Part shown: piece after piece, positions 23,401 through 35,975 of the stretch
Position numbering within the stretch: position 1 is the stretch's first letter
Layout of the letters: each line of letters starts with the position of its first letter
DNA from: Polytrichum commune
Lineage: Eukaryota; Streptophyta; Polytrichopsida; Polytrichales; Polytrichaceae
Direction of reading: 5' to 3'
Length of the DNA stretch: 64,000 nt
NCBI GenBank assembly: GCA_950295325.1
Contig: OX485806.1
Location: 4,340,001 to 4,404,000 of the forward strand
Translations under genes and position numbers: made by a program
Notes under the pieces: model-generated
Database searches by the model: none
What the model was told of the DNA's origin: nothing
The model's input: only the letters and a program-made list of their open reading frames with translations

Positions 23401-23672
23401 ACACAAAATCGAAAGGCCATGACACTTCAAAACTTCACAACCCTTGATTTGAAGTGAGAGAAAGGTTGATGTGTCTTGCTCACTGGATTGATCTTCATGA
23501 ATCATTGTGCAAACACTAAATGTCACATGACATCCTCTCTAGGTTTCACCTAGTTATTGCAACATTGATAATGTGGATGATAATGAATAATGGGGGCCAA
23601 TGTGGACTAGTTGTTTAGCACAGTGGGATCTAAATATAAACTCTTATCTCTATATATCAAGTAAGCTAGGAT

Positions 23673-23740
23673 GAGAAGTTGGCTAGAGTACTCGGCTCTA
23701 ACAAAGTGGTGGAGGGTTCAATTCTTTGATGTGCCAAAGA
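23673..23740 (+). repeat. tRNA-derived (SINE-head-like) sequence
   Basis: Plus strand shows 'ttggctagagtactcgg' (A-box-like) and, about 30 bp later, 'gagggttcaattcttt' (B-box-like, with a T-stem that would pair). It resembles a decayed tRNA or SINE head. The acceptor stem cannot be closed convincingly. Confidence 0.35.
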
Positions 23741-24000
23741 TTTGAATAAGGCTTGTGTCATTCTAGTCACTTCATGTCGTGAACCTACCGCAATTCTAGT
23801 AGTGATAAGCTCGGGAGATGGACATGACATGAGTCATGGATTTCGTACGACACACATCATGGGTTTCACGCAACACGAACAATTGACCAGGATGACTTTA
23901 CATCTGACACTAAACTTGGAAACTCGAACAATGTTCAACTTGTGTTAGAGTAGCCCACGCACTCATAACGTAGTCATTTTGTAGTTGTATTTTGTAGTAG

Positions 24001-24394
24001 TGTGGGAAGGCGGAGCTGGACCAAGTTCGCTTTACAATACGCTTGAGGGACCAACAAAGTAAATGATTATAAGATGGATGTAAAGTCTACATGGATTTCT
24101 ACATGGCATGAAAAGGATCATGTTTCATAGTCATTTGGATTATCACTTGGAGACCATGGCACTCTAAAATCTCACAACCATTGATTCTTATTATTTATTT
24201 ATTTATAATCATGTGTAAAGACCTTGCATGAATAGAAATTCATTGAAATAGCATTTGGGTGAGGGCCCGGTCACATATGACTATACACTACACTTCAAAA
24301 CAAATGACCACACTAAATGATTTTGGAAGTATTTTGGGACGGCCTTTGGATACTTCTTTTGGGCTCTCAAAATGGCTCATGTGTGAAGTGGCCC
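24001..24394. mobile_element. 5'-truncated GGGCCACTTCACAC family MITE
   Basis: Collinear with 48071-48558 from 'aaggcggagctg' to the end: 'cgcttgagggaccaac', 'gatggatgtaaag-ctacatgg', 'gagggcccggtcacata' and 'gggacggcctttgg'. It finishes 'tgtgaagtggccc' followed by TAA. The first 75 bp or so of the element are missing. Confidence 0.65.
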
Positions 24395-25364
24395 TAATCT
24401 TGGTACACTAATATGTCCAATTAGGTCGCCTTTGCAAAAAGGTTGCCTCTTTGCTCATACAAATTACTTTGGGTGAATATCATATAACAAATTTTAACTT
24501 TTTTTATTAAGCCGTATAGAAACAACAATATAATAGTAGTTATTGTATTTTAATTATTCAAATATTGTGGAATGTTGATTTATTAGCATAGGAAAATCTA
24601 ATTTCACATACCAATGTAATTAACCTATGATGTTAAGGCTTGTATTTAACTTCTCAATGTCTAAGTCATACATGCACAATTTCTATGAGTCATCATCAAG
24701 TCTTAATTTATGTTAGTTTCAAGACTTAACTGGGTTTTGAAATGATATGGGGTGGTACATTATCTTATTTGAAGGAGAAAACAAAGCATAGTCATTTGTC
24801 ACATTTATAATCACTATACTAAATATATGAGTTTTAAACTTTCATTTTAGTCAATTGTCTCAAGAAGGATGGGACTATCTAAAATTAACTCATTCCTCAA
24901 GCGCGCTTTTCAAACCAAGTGAAAAACTTGCACTTTATAAATGAATTAGTTTTAGGTCATGTACATTTTGACATAGTTAGCCAAATGTGAAAGAATGTAT
25001 CTCAAAAATATGCCTTGGGCACTCCAAATCAACATAATTATAATTATTACAATTGGTGTGTGGAGAGGTTAGGGGTTTAAAATTAACATCAATAAGAAAT
25101 GTTATGATAAGATTGGACTATGTGCTCACAAAACATAGGAACCATTCTAAGTTTAATAATTAAGCCAATTGAGAGGGTTGTTGTGACCATTTAAAAACAA
25201 ATTAATTCTTACTTTAACCTCTGGTAATTTTTTCATTTGAACTTCGATTGAAATGACAATCTTCTTGATTTGCAATTACTCACCTAATAGAAAATCTGCC
25301 AATCAAGCACATAGCATACAACACCACATTTTAACCTCTTTGGTAACTACACTAAATGTTGTAC

Positions 25365-25560
25365 TTAGCGTCAATTTGATATTGTATTTGAAGTTACAAA
25401 ATGCTCTATGTTTTTCACATCAATGTTAATATTTACCAAGTAAGGATGTTAATGTTCTATAGTGTCCAAACGAGCAATTTGACCTTTGTGGACAAAAATT
25501 GTGATATTTAGTCAATAGTTATAGCATAGTGTTCAACCCTTAATAAACTGTTGTTCCATG
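25365..25560. repeat. Diverged copy of the hairpin MITE (copy 3)
   Basis: Central motifs 'taccaagtaagg', 'gttctatagtgtccaaacga' and 'tttgacctttgtggacaaaaat' match 22454-22673 and 46905-47127 in order. The terminal inverted repeats are worn away. Confidence 0.45.
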
Positions 25561-26249
25561 AGTGCCTACTGACAAGTTTGATCTACACATCCTAGTTCAT
25601 GACACTTCGACTACAATGTTTGAACATGAGTCAACATATTCAACAACAAATGTGATTGGATGGCATTAAAGTCGAAGGTTTAGATTGGAACCTACTTTCT
25701 ATCATATGTGCATGTTGTAAAAATACCACAAATCTAGTAGTGTAAGGTAGAAAAACCTATATTGGTGAATGACCACTAGTGGTGCACTTGACTAGGGGTA
25801 AAACGATTCTTATGTGGACCCAAAATGGCTATTTGAAAAGAAAAAAAATGGTTTGAAAAGGATGCAGTGTTAGGTGGGACGCAACGATTGACTGGATAGG
25901 TGTTGTTTCACACCACTTGTGATCACTTTTGGGTGCCATTGAGTTAATGGGTTTTGTGTTGCATTCATATGCAAGGTAGGATATTTTCATGCTAAAATTA
26001 GGGAGACTCCACTATACAGGTAGGGGGTTTGACTTACTTGCCTCTTTGGGAAAATGTAACTAATTATTTACATAAGATAAAATTACAAAGATAACTTGTA
26101 TTCCTCATCATTTCCTTTACTCCAACTCTGAATAATATTACACAAATTTTAAGCCACTCTTTCTAGTTGAATCATCTTATTTTCATTGTTTTCCATATAT
26201 CTACCTTAGTATGCGGGTGTTATTTGTTTACTTCTCCTAATCATCTGTA

Positions 26250-26450
26250 ACTATACTTGATTGGTGTATGGTTATAAGTGAGGCTCAAAAAACAAACACC
26301 ATGAATAAACACACATGTTCAAAAGAGATTGGACTACATCTTCGAACTTATTAATGCTCCACATTCAATAGTCAACATACATTGGCAAGCTTATGTATTC
26401 AATTAAAGCATCAACAAACATGACGTTCAATAATCATAACCAGATCGTGA
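26250..26450. repeat. Dispersed repeat, partner at 35780-35975
   Basis: Direct-orientation match to 35780-35975 through 'tgattggtgtatggttataa', 'aaacacacatgttcaaaagagattg', 'ac-tcttc-aa', 'caacaaacatg' and 'aataatcata'. The preceding segment (26150-26215) also resembles 44586-44650. Old copies without visible ends. Confidence 0.5.
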
Positions 26451-27829
26451 CTAGTTTGATTTTTTTAATCTAGCTTTTGTTGATGTTTTGTCAAGAAAAA
26501 AAAGAAAAAAAAGAAAAATGTCATTATTCTCGTATTGACATGAATTTGAGCCCGTTCACTTTACCATGGTCATGGTTGTTCATGATGCATGGCAATGCAT
26601 GGGCCTTCCTTTTGAAAGAGGGCTCTTCGGTATCGAAGGGTGGTGTACCCATGTAGGTTAGCCAAAGTTGTGTGAAAGAAAGGGGGTGAGGGGGGGGGGG
26701 GGTAAGGTGGGAGGTGTTTATGGTGGAGGTGCTATTGGTGCTTGGCAATGGTCCAATTTCCTCTCATTAAGGATGAGATATGGAAGGTATTTCATGCCGT
26801 CATGTTGTATAGACTTCACGAGGTTTTTAATGATGGCCTTTTAAGAATGTTGAGGTTTTATGGTTTCGCCATTGAGTGTTCATGTAGGGCTCCTCTAACT
26901 CTTGATGCACCTAACTTTAATGACGTACGTTCTGGGGTTAGATTATTATGAGTTAAATCCAACTAATAAAAATATAGTCCTCCATGACTCTGTCATCGGA
27001 AAGTGAAATTGATTTGTGTATGTGATAAAAAGGCATGTTGGTTTCATGATTTATATATTTTTGTATGTTGTGGAGACATTCATCACATTAGATTGAAAAC
27101 CTCACTATAAATACATGTCAAGTCTATTATCTAACATAGCATTAATATGTATACATTTTATTTTCTTCATGAATTTCTCCCATATAATAGGGTTTTGCTT
27201 CATGGTCACCCACGCATGTCATTTAGAATTTTAACAAAGAGGCCGTCCCTCGGGGATAAGGAACTAGAGTGCTCAAAGTGTCTACGATAGGCACTTCTAT
27301 CTTATAGGCTCAATTGAACCAAAATTTTGGACCTCCCAAGAAGGTGATTTGAGAGATGAAAATGTAATGGTTCATAACCATATGCGTTCATATAGCGATT
27401 ACATTAACAATAGTGCAAAGTAGGTGATTCAATGGATATGACCTCATCGTGAGTCAAATTGAATCTAAAGTCAAATTAAAGCTAAAGTCAAATTAGGCTA
27501 CGTCATGACAATAAGATGATATCCAAATGTGGAAGCTCATTACAATCAAATGCATGATATTGAAACTCAGTTGGCCATTAGTTGCGGAACTCCTACCATT
27601 CATGTTGGAATTTTCGAACTCCAAAACAGTTGCAGGGCGGCTCGAGACTCAAGTCACCTCTAAAGCAAACAAAGTTAAATTGTTGCAAATGTTTGTCAAA
27701 ACTGCAAGCATCTATGATGTATCATCTTCATGTGTCCATTCTTTATTCAACGGGGGGAGGGGAGAGTTAAATCGCTGATTTTTATTATAGAGTCCAGATA
27801 TTATTATTTATTAACATACTTGGATTTCC

Positions 27830-27965
27830 AAATTGAGGTCAAAGACCATGAATTAGTTTGATGAACTTATATTGGAATGAATCAGCAACCAACCAATTTA
27901 CATGAGGTCATGTCTTACTCTTACCCCTTCAGTAGGTGTTAGGAAATCAAACCGCACGAGGACCA
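27830..27965. repeat. Dispersed repeat, partner at 13895-14040
   Basis: Matches 13895-14040 in the same orientation ('gaacttatattggaatgaat', 'aaccaacc', 'taccccttcagtaggtgtta'). Diverged; ends not definable. Confidence 0.5.
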
Positions 27966-29511
27966 TGTCCATTATTTTCGTTGAGTGGGTTTCAATATTA
28001 GATTGTGTTTTAAAGTAGTAGTACTATCTCTAATAATAGTCTCTATTTTGTGTGTCTTTACTATTTTCCATGTTTCCAACTTTCAAAAATGAGATTGTCA
28101 ATCAAATTTTGAGGCATTGCCCAAGGTTTTGACATTATGAAGTTCAAAACAAGCTCTTATCACTGTAGAAAAGAAAAGAAAAGAAGACCATGTTGAACCC
28201 TTGATTGATCACTATATTCGTTAATTAGAGACTTTGGAAAGTCTCAAAATAAATGCAAATGGTCTAATATCTAGTTCAATTTCTTATTGTGATGACATGT
28301 ATTTGTGCCAAATTGGTTACTGCCGCCCATGCGAATCACTTTATTAAGTCACATTGAATATATTTTTGTGTTTTTCTTGTTCTTTATTTGGAAAACTACG
28401 TCCTTCAATAGTCTCAAAATCATGAAAAATTCTCCGATTACCGAATATCTCTGGTGCTTTTCTTAGACAATAGAACCCATATTAATATACAATTGGATTT
28501 GATATGAACTTGTCACTTTTGTACTTCCAAAAAAATGCTATGATTTTGTCCAAATGAGACGTCCTCCTAAAGTATGTCACATGGATGAGTGCAAGAACTC
28601 ATCAGTATTCTAAACTTCGTTATTTTAGCATTATACAATTACATTAATTCAAAGGAATCTCGATCCCCTCCAACCATTCCCAAAACAATGCTCAAACAAT
28701 TGTTATCAGGTTATTTAGGATATCTCATCTTCTTACCCCCCTTCTTATGACCAATCTTCCAAATTAAAGAAAACCAACCTTTCCTTTGCCCTTGCCTCTA
28801 AAACATGCATTGAAATGCACATCAAATATGAAACATTGTGTTCAACTTCATAGGTGTGAACCTTCCTTGTGTCAAATATTGAAATGGTGTAAAAACGAAG
28901 CACTATGATTGGAATCGAAAAGTGCACCAAGTGTTGCCAAAGGGTTGTAACAAACAACTTATCCCAACCACTTAGTGTAGGCCACAATTAGTATGTTCCA
29001 CATTTGCATGTGCTTTTTGATATTTCTAATCATGGAGAGCATCGGTGAGGTTGTGATGTCACCGGGCGTCAAATTTTGTGAAGTATGCCTAATGCCATAC
29101 GTAAACTCTACCTACCGTATACGAAAGAAATGAATTTGGCCATTTATTAGTGTTCCCACACGGAGGGACCACAAGTAATCCACGTTAGTGGGGTAACCAA
29201 TGGTTTGCCTTCTAATGACCGAATGTCTTTATGTACGGATTAGTACTATGATCCCTCACTCCAATCTAGGGTGTTTGTCGGTCCACAATCTAATGCAAGC
29301 TTTAGCCTGTCCTAAGTGAGATACGTTGGTCTTCGTGGTAAAGTGTGGCCCTAGTTTATGCTAACCTTTGGTTAGTCGTGTGGCCCACTTCCATGGTCCG
29401 ACTTCATGGTCCATAGTGTAGACCGCTCTTGATTGACCTTGAGTGGAGAAGCATGAATCTCCATGATTCAAGAAAGGATTACATGGCCAGTTCCAGGGGA
29501 GGTTAAGCTAA

Positions 29512-30014
29512 GGGCCACTTCACAGACGAGCCAAGAGCCGTGACCATGAAATTGTGAAAGCCCAAAAAATGTGTCCAAAGGCCGTCCCAACACACTTCCA
29601 AAATCATGTAGTGGGGGTCATGGATCCTCAAGTGTAATGTGAAGTCATATGTGACCAGACCCTCAACCAAATGCTATTTCAATGAATTTTTATTCATGCG
29701 GGTCCTCACACATAATAAAATAGAATAAACCAACGGTTGTGAGCGTTTGGAGTGCCATGGTCTCCCAGTTTTGTGTTAGGCCTACCTCCAAGAGGTGGGT
29801 TTTGAAAATATTCCAAGTGACCATCTCATACATGATCCATTTGGTACCATGTAGGAATCCATGTAGACTTTACATCCATCTTGCATTCACATACTATGTT
29901 GGTCCCTCTCAAGCGTAGTGCAAAGCGAACTTGGACCTGGTGCGCCTTTTCCACCAATGAGAGTGCTTGAAATATAACGGTCACAGGCTCTCAGTCTCAT
30001 GTGTGATGTGGCCC
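29512..30014. mobile_element. Tourist-like MITE, 503 bp, TAA target duplication
   Basis: Starts 'gggccacttcacagacgagc' and ends 'tctcatgtgtgatgtggccc', with TAA on both sides (29509-29511 and 30015-30017). It is a full-length copy, in inverted orientation, of the family member at 48071-48558. Shared internal blocks include 'ggccgtccc', 'accctcaaccaaatgctatt', 'ccaacggttgtgagcgtt', 'cctacctccaagaggtggg' and 'ccatgtagactttacatcca'. The intact ends and matching flanks suggest fairly recent movement. No coding capacity. Confidence 0.85.
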
Positions 30015-30017
30015 TAA

Positions 30018-31489
30018 GGTCGCCAAAATTCTTAGATAACTTATAATCATCCCAATTAACTTGCATCCTCACAATGGTGTCCATACCAAATTACAAGTTT
30101 CTAAGGGCGTTTTGACCGCTTAAGAGTTCTATTTTTATAGAACTCAAAGAAAAGTAAGATGGGTTTTTGAGTTTCTTCGAATTCATCAAATGCCATGGAT
30201 AGGAAGTTTCGTTATTTTCATCTTACTACACCATCCAATTCCTAATGGTACAGGGGTTTGACCTTATTCGAAAAGAGAGTTACGGAGGATGAAACTTTAG
30301 CCTATAGTTATATGATTGGTACAATAAACATTGTAAGTGACTGTCACAGTCTCATGTTAAGTACATTTTCTTAGAACACCTCAAACATGTCAACTAAAAA
30401 GTGATGTAATTTCAATGGTTTCTGAGTAGATTATTTGGATTTAAACTAGGAAAATTCTTACATGGAGTTGACCAAGTCGTTGGAGAACACCAATTGAATG
30501 GATGTGATATGTAAATCGTTATCAACAAATATGCTTCACAATGTTTTTGCATTCTAGCATTGTAGCCTTCATGTTATTGGGCATGAACATTGTGCATTAA
30601 CAATGTGTTAGTATGGGGGCTAGTATATTGGATTATAGGACAATCATAATACATGAAGCAAGCTAACCTATAAGAAAAACACACATAATAATCAAAGGTC
30701 AAAGGATTTTGGTTTGAAAGGTAGAATTTTGTGTTTTTAAAGTGTTGAGAAAAACTAGGGTCACTCTGAAATAGTAGATCATGCAAAATCACATTTATGA
30801 CACACAAAAACTCATCCAATGCATTGAAGTATCTCTTTAGGAGTTTCTAATACTCATACTATGAATAGGCTAAATGTCATAACTTTCAATACCTCACTAC
30901 TAGGAGTGTTTATGGACAATCATGAACCCACATTAAAAATTAGAAGAAGAAGAAAAATCAAAATCCAACGTCTAGCATTTTAAGGAACACTCCATTACAT
31001 ATAGTCATAATTATGCAATCACTTGATTTTTTTCCCCAACTTTAACTATAAAATTTACCTCTCAAGAATAAAATAGACCCTTCATTTTAATTCATTTAAA
31101 AAATAAAAAATTCTAGTAATTCCATGGGTGCATGTGTGCAAAAGCCTTGGCATTATAATGATTAATATAAACAACCTTCACAATTAGGGTGTAAACATCT
31201 TCTGATAGAGACCAACCCATTTGTCCATAGTGGAAGGGGGTTGGAGTGTTGAATCAAATTGTCTTTCAAGTGTACACAAAAAATAACTATACGCTTTTAC
31301 TATAGGTCTATGTACATTGAGTGAATAAGCAATTTCAAACTTGGTTTTAGCATATTCTTAACAAAGAAAGTCTTGGTCGTGCGCACTCCAAATGCCCTCA
31401 AATTTTTGAATGACTTTGCAGTATAGGATAATACTATATCTATGATACACCCAAACTGCATGCCATAGTAATATCATGTTAAAATGCAC
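30018..31489. other. Intergenic DNA, no gene recognised
   Basis: AT-rich sequence. The frame at 30574-30819 (minus) has no recognised motif. Confidence 0.45.
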
Positions 31490-32170
31490 AATCCCTTCAC
31501 ATTAGACATGTGAAAGATACTACACTTGTTTGACAATGTTTCCTTGTTTGACAATTGAGTACTATGATGCCTAAGTTTTGGACCCATCTTTGAAGAAGAA
31601 TTGAGGCGTAAAGATTCAAAAGGGACTGGAATTCCAACAACCGTGAGTAGACAAACAAATTGTTGAATACATTAGTGGAAATCAAATTGCTCAAGGAAGC
31701 AAGGTTGAATCACCCACTTGCACATAAGAGTTTGTATTGCATCTTCTTCTAGTGAGGTAAAATTAAGGCTAACATTCATTTCCTAGAGCGTACACTTATC
31801 CCAAATGACCCTAGCCCTTGCAGTATTCTCTAGACATGGCCAAAGATAATTATGAGACAAAGATTCAATCATGTTCAACACGTTTCTTGAGCCCCCACCC
31901 CACCACAATGAAGTACCACAACCAATTTATGAAGACATGGCTCACAATGAGGGTTCTCCCAACTAGAGAAAGGGGTACCAAACTCCAATACCCATAACCC
32001 TGTTTACTAGGAAATTGTCAATATCTTGAACATCAAGGTGTAACTCATAGAGTACCCATGAGCTTGAAGAGATCACTAGGGTTGGCTTGTTGCCAATTGT
32101 AGACCTAACAACCACCCATACTTGCATCCTCCTTCACACCAGTAGACCAAAGTCGCTCCCCAACTTATGT
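31490..32170 (-). pseudogene. LINE (L1-like) reverse transcriptase C-terminal relic
   Basis: The minus strand, read through stops and frame changes, gives the post-catalytic region typical of plant LINE ORF2. In order it shows 'PLSLVGRTLIVSHVFINWLW' (family LSL-GR--L-N-V----LWY), 'ESLSHNYLWPCLENTARARV' (family --NYLWSG----ARARV-W), 'IWDKCTL', 'SLEEDAIQTLMCKWVIQ' (family GGL-I-----A-AL--KW--R) and 'SPF' with 'PQFFFKDGSK'. Functional LINE proteins copy RNA into DNA at a nick they make. Here the catalytic FADD portion, the endonuclease and ORF1 are absent and there are at least a dozen stops, so the fragment is dead. Its 5' truncation is usual for LINE insertions; no poly(A) tail was assigned. 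Confidence 0.75.
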
Positions 32171-34189
32171 CTAATATGAGACATCTTAAAAAGAGTTGGA
32201 TGTCTCCACAAAGTTAACCACGATCCATTGCTTTGCCTTCAACAAGAAATTAATGTCACTTAGTGACTAATTATATGACATATATCAGTGATCGTTTAAA
32301 CTTTAAGCACACATAATCAAGGCTCTTTTTTGCACCAGTCACAAGCAATAAGAAAGGCATATAGAGTTAAAAATCAATCTTGCCCGTCGAAAGAAACTTG
32401 AAAATGAAAAAATGTCCATCACAAGAAAAGGCAAAAAAAAAACTGTCAAAAGCAAGATCTTCTCACTCATGACCTGTCAACCATACCCCATTAATATGTG
32501 AAGATAATGTTGTATCTTGTAATATATAAGCCATGCTTCGATATCAAATTGACTCAGGAGATTTTAATTAGCTTTTGCACTTGTAAGTTTTTTGCATCTT
32601 TTACAAGCTCTTCCTCCAATCTCTTGACTTAACCCTTGCCAATCAAATCCTATCTATAGAATTTTCACATTCATTGCACTCAACGGTCACGGGTAGATCA
32701 CTCCATTGTCAAATTGAACACCACGTGCGACCAAAAAAAATCTTCTTTTGGTAAGTTGCACCACCAAAATGGGTCAAAATTTTATCAATTTTTTTTCATG
32801 AGTAGATATACACAGTACCTATGACATAGTTAAAAGTGGTAACTAAATTTGATGATTTTTTTTTTCATAAAACATACCATTTCTAACTAGAATGACACAG
32901 AATTGAACTAAAACAATTACTAAAAAAAATAAAGATGACTACAAATTTCAAACAAGTATTCAAAAGATACTATCAATGGTTATGTATATGTAGAAAAAAT
33001 ATCATAAATTTTAAAATTATATATGGCATGTAATATAGGGGTAGCAAACTTTGTCCGCACGTGGTGTCAACTTGACAATGAAGTGACCTCCCCGTGTCAA
33101 CAGTATTGATCAGGTAGAGTTTGGAGTGATATGTGCACTAAGTTTTCAAAACAAAATGTGTATCGAGTAACATGTTTGCAACATGTATGCAAACATTTTG
33201 TCTAGGAACAAAATATTTACAAAATATTTTTTGCAATGGAATCCGTTGAGTTTTATGGAACTTTTGGTCTTTCTTAGCCAAGGTGATTCCATCATTAGTT
33301 AGTTGTCTAGTTAGTAAATAATTATTGGCCCTTCTGTTTTGTTAAGTATGGGTGTGTGCATGTCTCTCTACACATGGAAAAACAATTGGTGTGTTTAGTA
33401 GCTTGTCACTTGTTGTGTCAAAAGTATAATGTTGTGGATGGGAGTAGTTCTTCAAGATAGTTGTGAGTTTGAATCATGTATGGGAGTTCCAATATAAAAG
33501 CAAGTGATTCTTTGCAAAGACGGATAAGGAAATGCACATGTGCCTATATGAGTGTGGAATTGTGATGTCCGAGATACCTGATTGGTGTGTGAGTTTATCT
33601 TATGTCCAAAAGTAGAGGTCCAAATAATGATGTCAAGTTATTATACTTGAGTGCATCTTAATTGTTTGTTTTTATCAAACTAAGTTACAAAATCAACCTC
33701 AAAATGGCATTGGGAAGTAATTCAAGGTTGGGCATACCAAAGAGGGATTCTCACAAAGTATCCATAACATCTTTATTTGATGCTCAAGGTCACAAAGACA
33801 TGAGCCTTCTCAAGAGATACATATTCTACATTGTTTCTTCTAGGCTATGTAAGTTTTGAAATTATTGACCATGCGTATTTTCATATATGGATGATTGAAT
33901 TCTAAATAGTATGCCAAAAATAATTGTACTTTGTATTATCCTACTTGGAAAAATAATACCCTATAATTTTATTTTTATTAAAGATTCTTTCACTTTGTGT
34001 CATTTTTCAAAGTAGTCTTTTAGTTTTCATTTTCTTACACTTTAAACAATCAAGGATGGGTTGTACAGATTGCATCACAAACTAAAGTGAACGAGCCATT
34101 TTCAAGGATTGAAAATTCACCTTCTAATAACGATTTACTAAACTAAGAAGAAGTTCAACAACTTGCACCAACAAGAGCTCATGTACGTA
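32171..34189. other. Intergenic DNA, no gene recognised
   Basis: AT-rich with A/T homopolymer runs near 32430, 32790 and 32850. The frame at 33662-33859 carries no recognised motif. Confidence 0.45.
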
Positions 34190-34980
34190 CATATGAAAGG
34201 AAGTTTAGATCATCTTTGAAAATGCATATGAGACCACATGGTGGGCCTACACATGATTATATGAAATGTTTTATATGTAAGGAATTTCATGTTAACTCAC
34301 CATGGGTTTTGAGTGCAAGTTGCAAAAGTAGCAAAAATCGTACATACGTAACCACAAGAAAAACTATGATCACAAATCCACGGTGGCTAGATAAGAGGCT
34401 CTTTATTTTCCTCCAATTGGTTTTCTTTTTATTGCTCGTCATCTATATGCAAGCAAATTTGGATAGTTTGAACGAAAGGTATTATGTTTAACATGTTTTC
34501 AATGCATCAAAACTTTTCAATCCAAAGTATTATAGAAGTGATGAAGAAGTTTGTATAACTATGTCAGAGCAATGATTGAAGAAACTGATCATATTGTGGT
34601 TGAAAGCAATGCTAGTAGAGCTAAGTTGCTTCAATGTGTAGAAACTTTGAGGCATGAATGTGAAAACAAATCATTGTATGAGGCATGGCAATTTTGTGGG
34701 AGCATCAACGAGTGGTATACCAATTGGCCCCATCTCATGAAACTTTAGCAAAAAATACTTGTCAGTCCCTCAAGTATTGCAATTTGTGAAAGGGGATTTT
34801 CAAAACAAAATTCTATCAAGAGCCATTTGTGAGCTTCATTGAACTAGGACACTTTGGATGCTTTGATGCGAGTATCATTATGCGGGATGCATTTGGAGTA
34901 TACGGATTGGAGGGAATATTTGAGTTATGGCGCAATGTGAGGAATTGGAGAATTCTTAGTTTGGACTAAATATTGTAAGA
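34190..34980 (+). pseudogene. hAT transposase relic, ZNF862-like, C-terminal half
   Basis: The clear part starts at about 34490 with 'FNASKLFNPKYYRSDEEV' and, after a frameshift near 34550, 'VESNASRAKLLQCVETLRHE'. It continues 'WPHLMKL' stop 'QKILVSPSSIAICERGFS' and then 'KQNSIKSHL' stop 'ASLN' stop 'DTLDALMRVSLCG'. The block with Ser-Ser-x-Ala-x-x-Glu-Arg-Gly-Phe-Ser is the dimerisation region at the C-terminus of hAT transposases, in the form seen in ZNF862/KIAA1586-like proteins. Family members have Trp where the stop at 34746 falls and Arg at the stop after 'KSHL'; both are one transition away. The upstream frame from 34216 is probably part of the same protein, but no BED finger or catalytic Asp block could be recognised. 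hAT enzymes cut and paste DNA with 8-bp duplications; none was found here. Confidence 0.75.
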
Positions 34981-35779
34981 AGTTCAAACCTCTTTACGTT
35001 CATTTTTGAAAGAATATGATTTGGTCTTTAATTTTGTGTGAAAGATTAACATGTTCTCAACCCATCATTTGAAAAGTAGTTTTTTATGTTGTCCATCACA
35101 TTGAAAGACCCCCCAAAACAATAACCCGTCACATGAAATAAAGGTGGACCCATCAAAAAGGAGCACTACAAAAAGGCAACAAATTTATAAGAATTCAAAA
35201 AATACCCTTAATAAGCATCAAAAAGTAAGAACTGATCATGTGCGTGAAATTTGAGTGTAACCTTTGGGCCTTTGTTTCGGAGAGAGGGAATTATTGGATG
35301 AGCATACATCTCATTTGTCCTTTTGTTTGCCAACACCGTGTTATGTGTAAGTACTAGTGTTGGTCTAGTATATAAGTGAATGCATGGTATTAATAACCAA
35401 CATCAATAATGGTATTAAATAACCTACCCATGGGTATCAAAATTGCAATTCTAGTCAAATATTGGTATTTGGTGGTATGTTAAGGTGAGAGAATCTTAGT
35501 ATATCCAAGTTATTATTTGGGTAAATAACATTCTACACAATATTGGCACTAGAACAATTTGTTTCCTAGGTATGAATGCTCTTCCATGTTATATATACCC
35601 GAATGGTTTATAAAACAAAAATACCATCTAATACCCATACCCTATTTGTAGAGACAAATGTGAAATCCTCATTACATATATCTGAATCATTTTAAAGAGG
35701 GACGATACGAGTCCAACAATGGTAAGTACGTACTTGATGTAACTTAAGGTAGATGGGTCTTAAGTGGCTTGTTTTCTTA
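34981..35779. other. Intergenic DNA, no gene recognised
   Basis: Follows the hAT relic. Short direct repeats of 'ggtattaa' type occur near 35390-35470. No gene or element end was identified. Confidence 0.4.
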
Positions 35780-35975
35780 GTCAGACCCCTACATTTGATT
35801 TGTATGTGGTTAGGTGAGGATCAATCATCAAACATCATAAAATACACATGTTTAAAAGAGATTGCATTACGTCTTCAAATAGTAATAACTACTCAACACT
35901 CAATAACGAACACAATTGGGAGGAACATTGTATCTAGTTATGAAAGTAACAAACATGTATTTCTAATAACCATAA
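35780..35975. repeat. Dispersed repeat, partner at 26250-26450
   Basis: Direct-orientation counterpart of 26250-26450 ('acacatgtttaaaagagatt', 'acgtcttcaaat', 'aacaaacatg', 'aataaccata'). Confidence 0.5.

Larger units (their letters stand above)
22034..25742. mobile_element. CACTA-like termini enclosing 3.7 kb, probably nested
   Basis: A left end 'cactgctagaattgtggtat' at 22034 and a right end 'ataccacaaatctagtagtg' finishing at 25742 are inverted matches. About 150 bp inside them also match inverted, including 'ccaatcacatt', 'gactcatgttcaaa-attgtag' and 'agtgtc-tgaacta'. A second left end, 'cactactagaaac', sits at 22191, and a second right end, 'gcaattctagtagtg', finishes at 23804. CACTACTAGAAA-type ends are characteristic of plant CACTA (CMC) elements. 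No transposase was recognised inside, and the 3-bp flanks do not match, so the pairing of ends is inferred. Inside lie a hairpin MITE, a tRNA-like stretch and a truncated Harbinger MITE. Confidence 0.5.
25743..29511. other. Intergenic DNA with two old dispersed repeats
   Basis: Includes the repeats at 26250-26450 and 27830-27965, an A/G-rich run at 26495-26517 and a run of 13 G at 26690-26702. Frames at 26742-26951 and 27527-27778 carry no recognised motif. No gene is supported. Confidence 0.45.

Noticed and set aside
23673..23740. Functional tRNA gene
   Set aside because: A-box and B-box-like motifs are present, but a seven-base acceptor stem and a clean anticodon stem cannot be closed.
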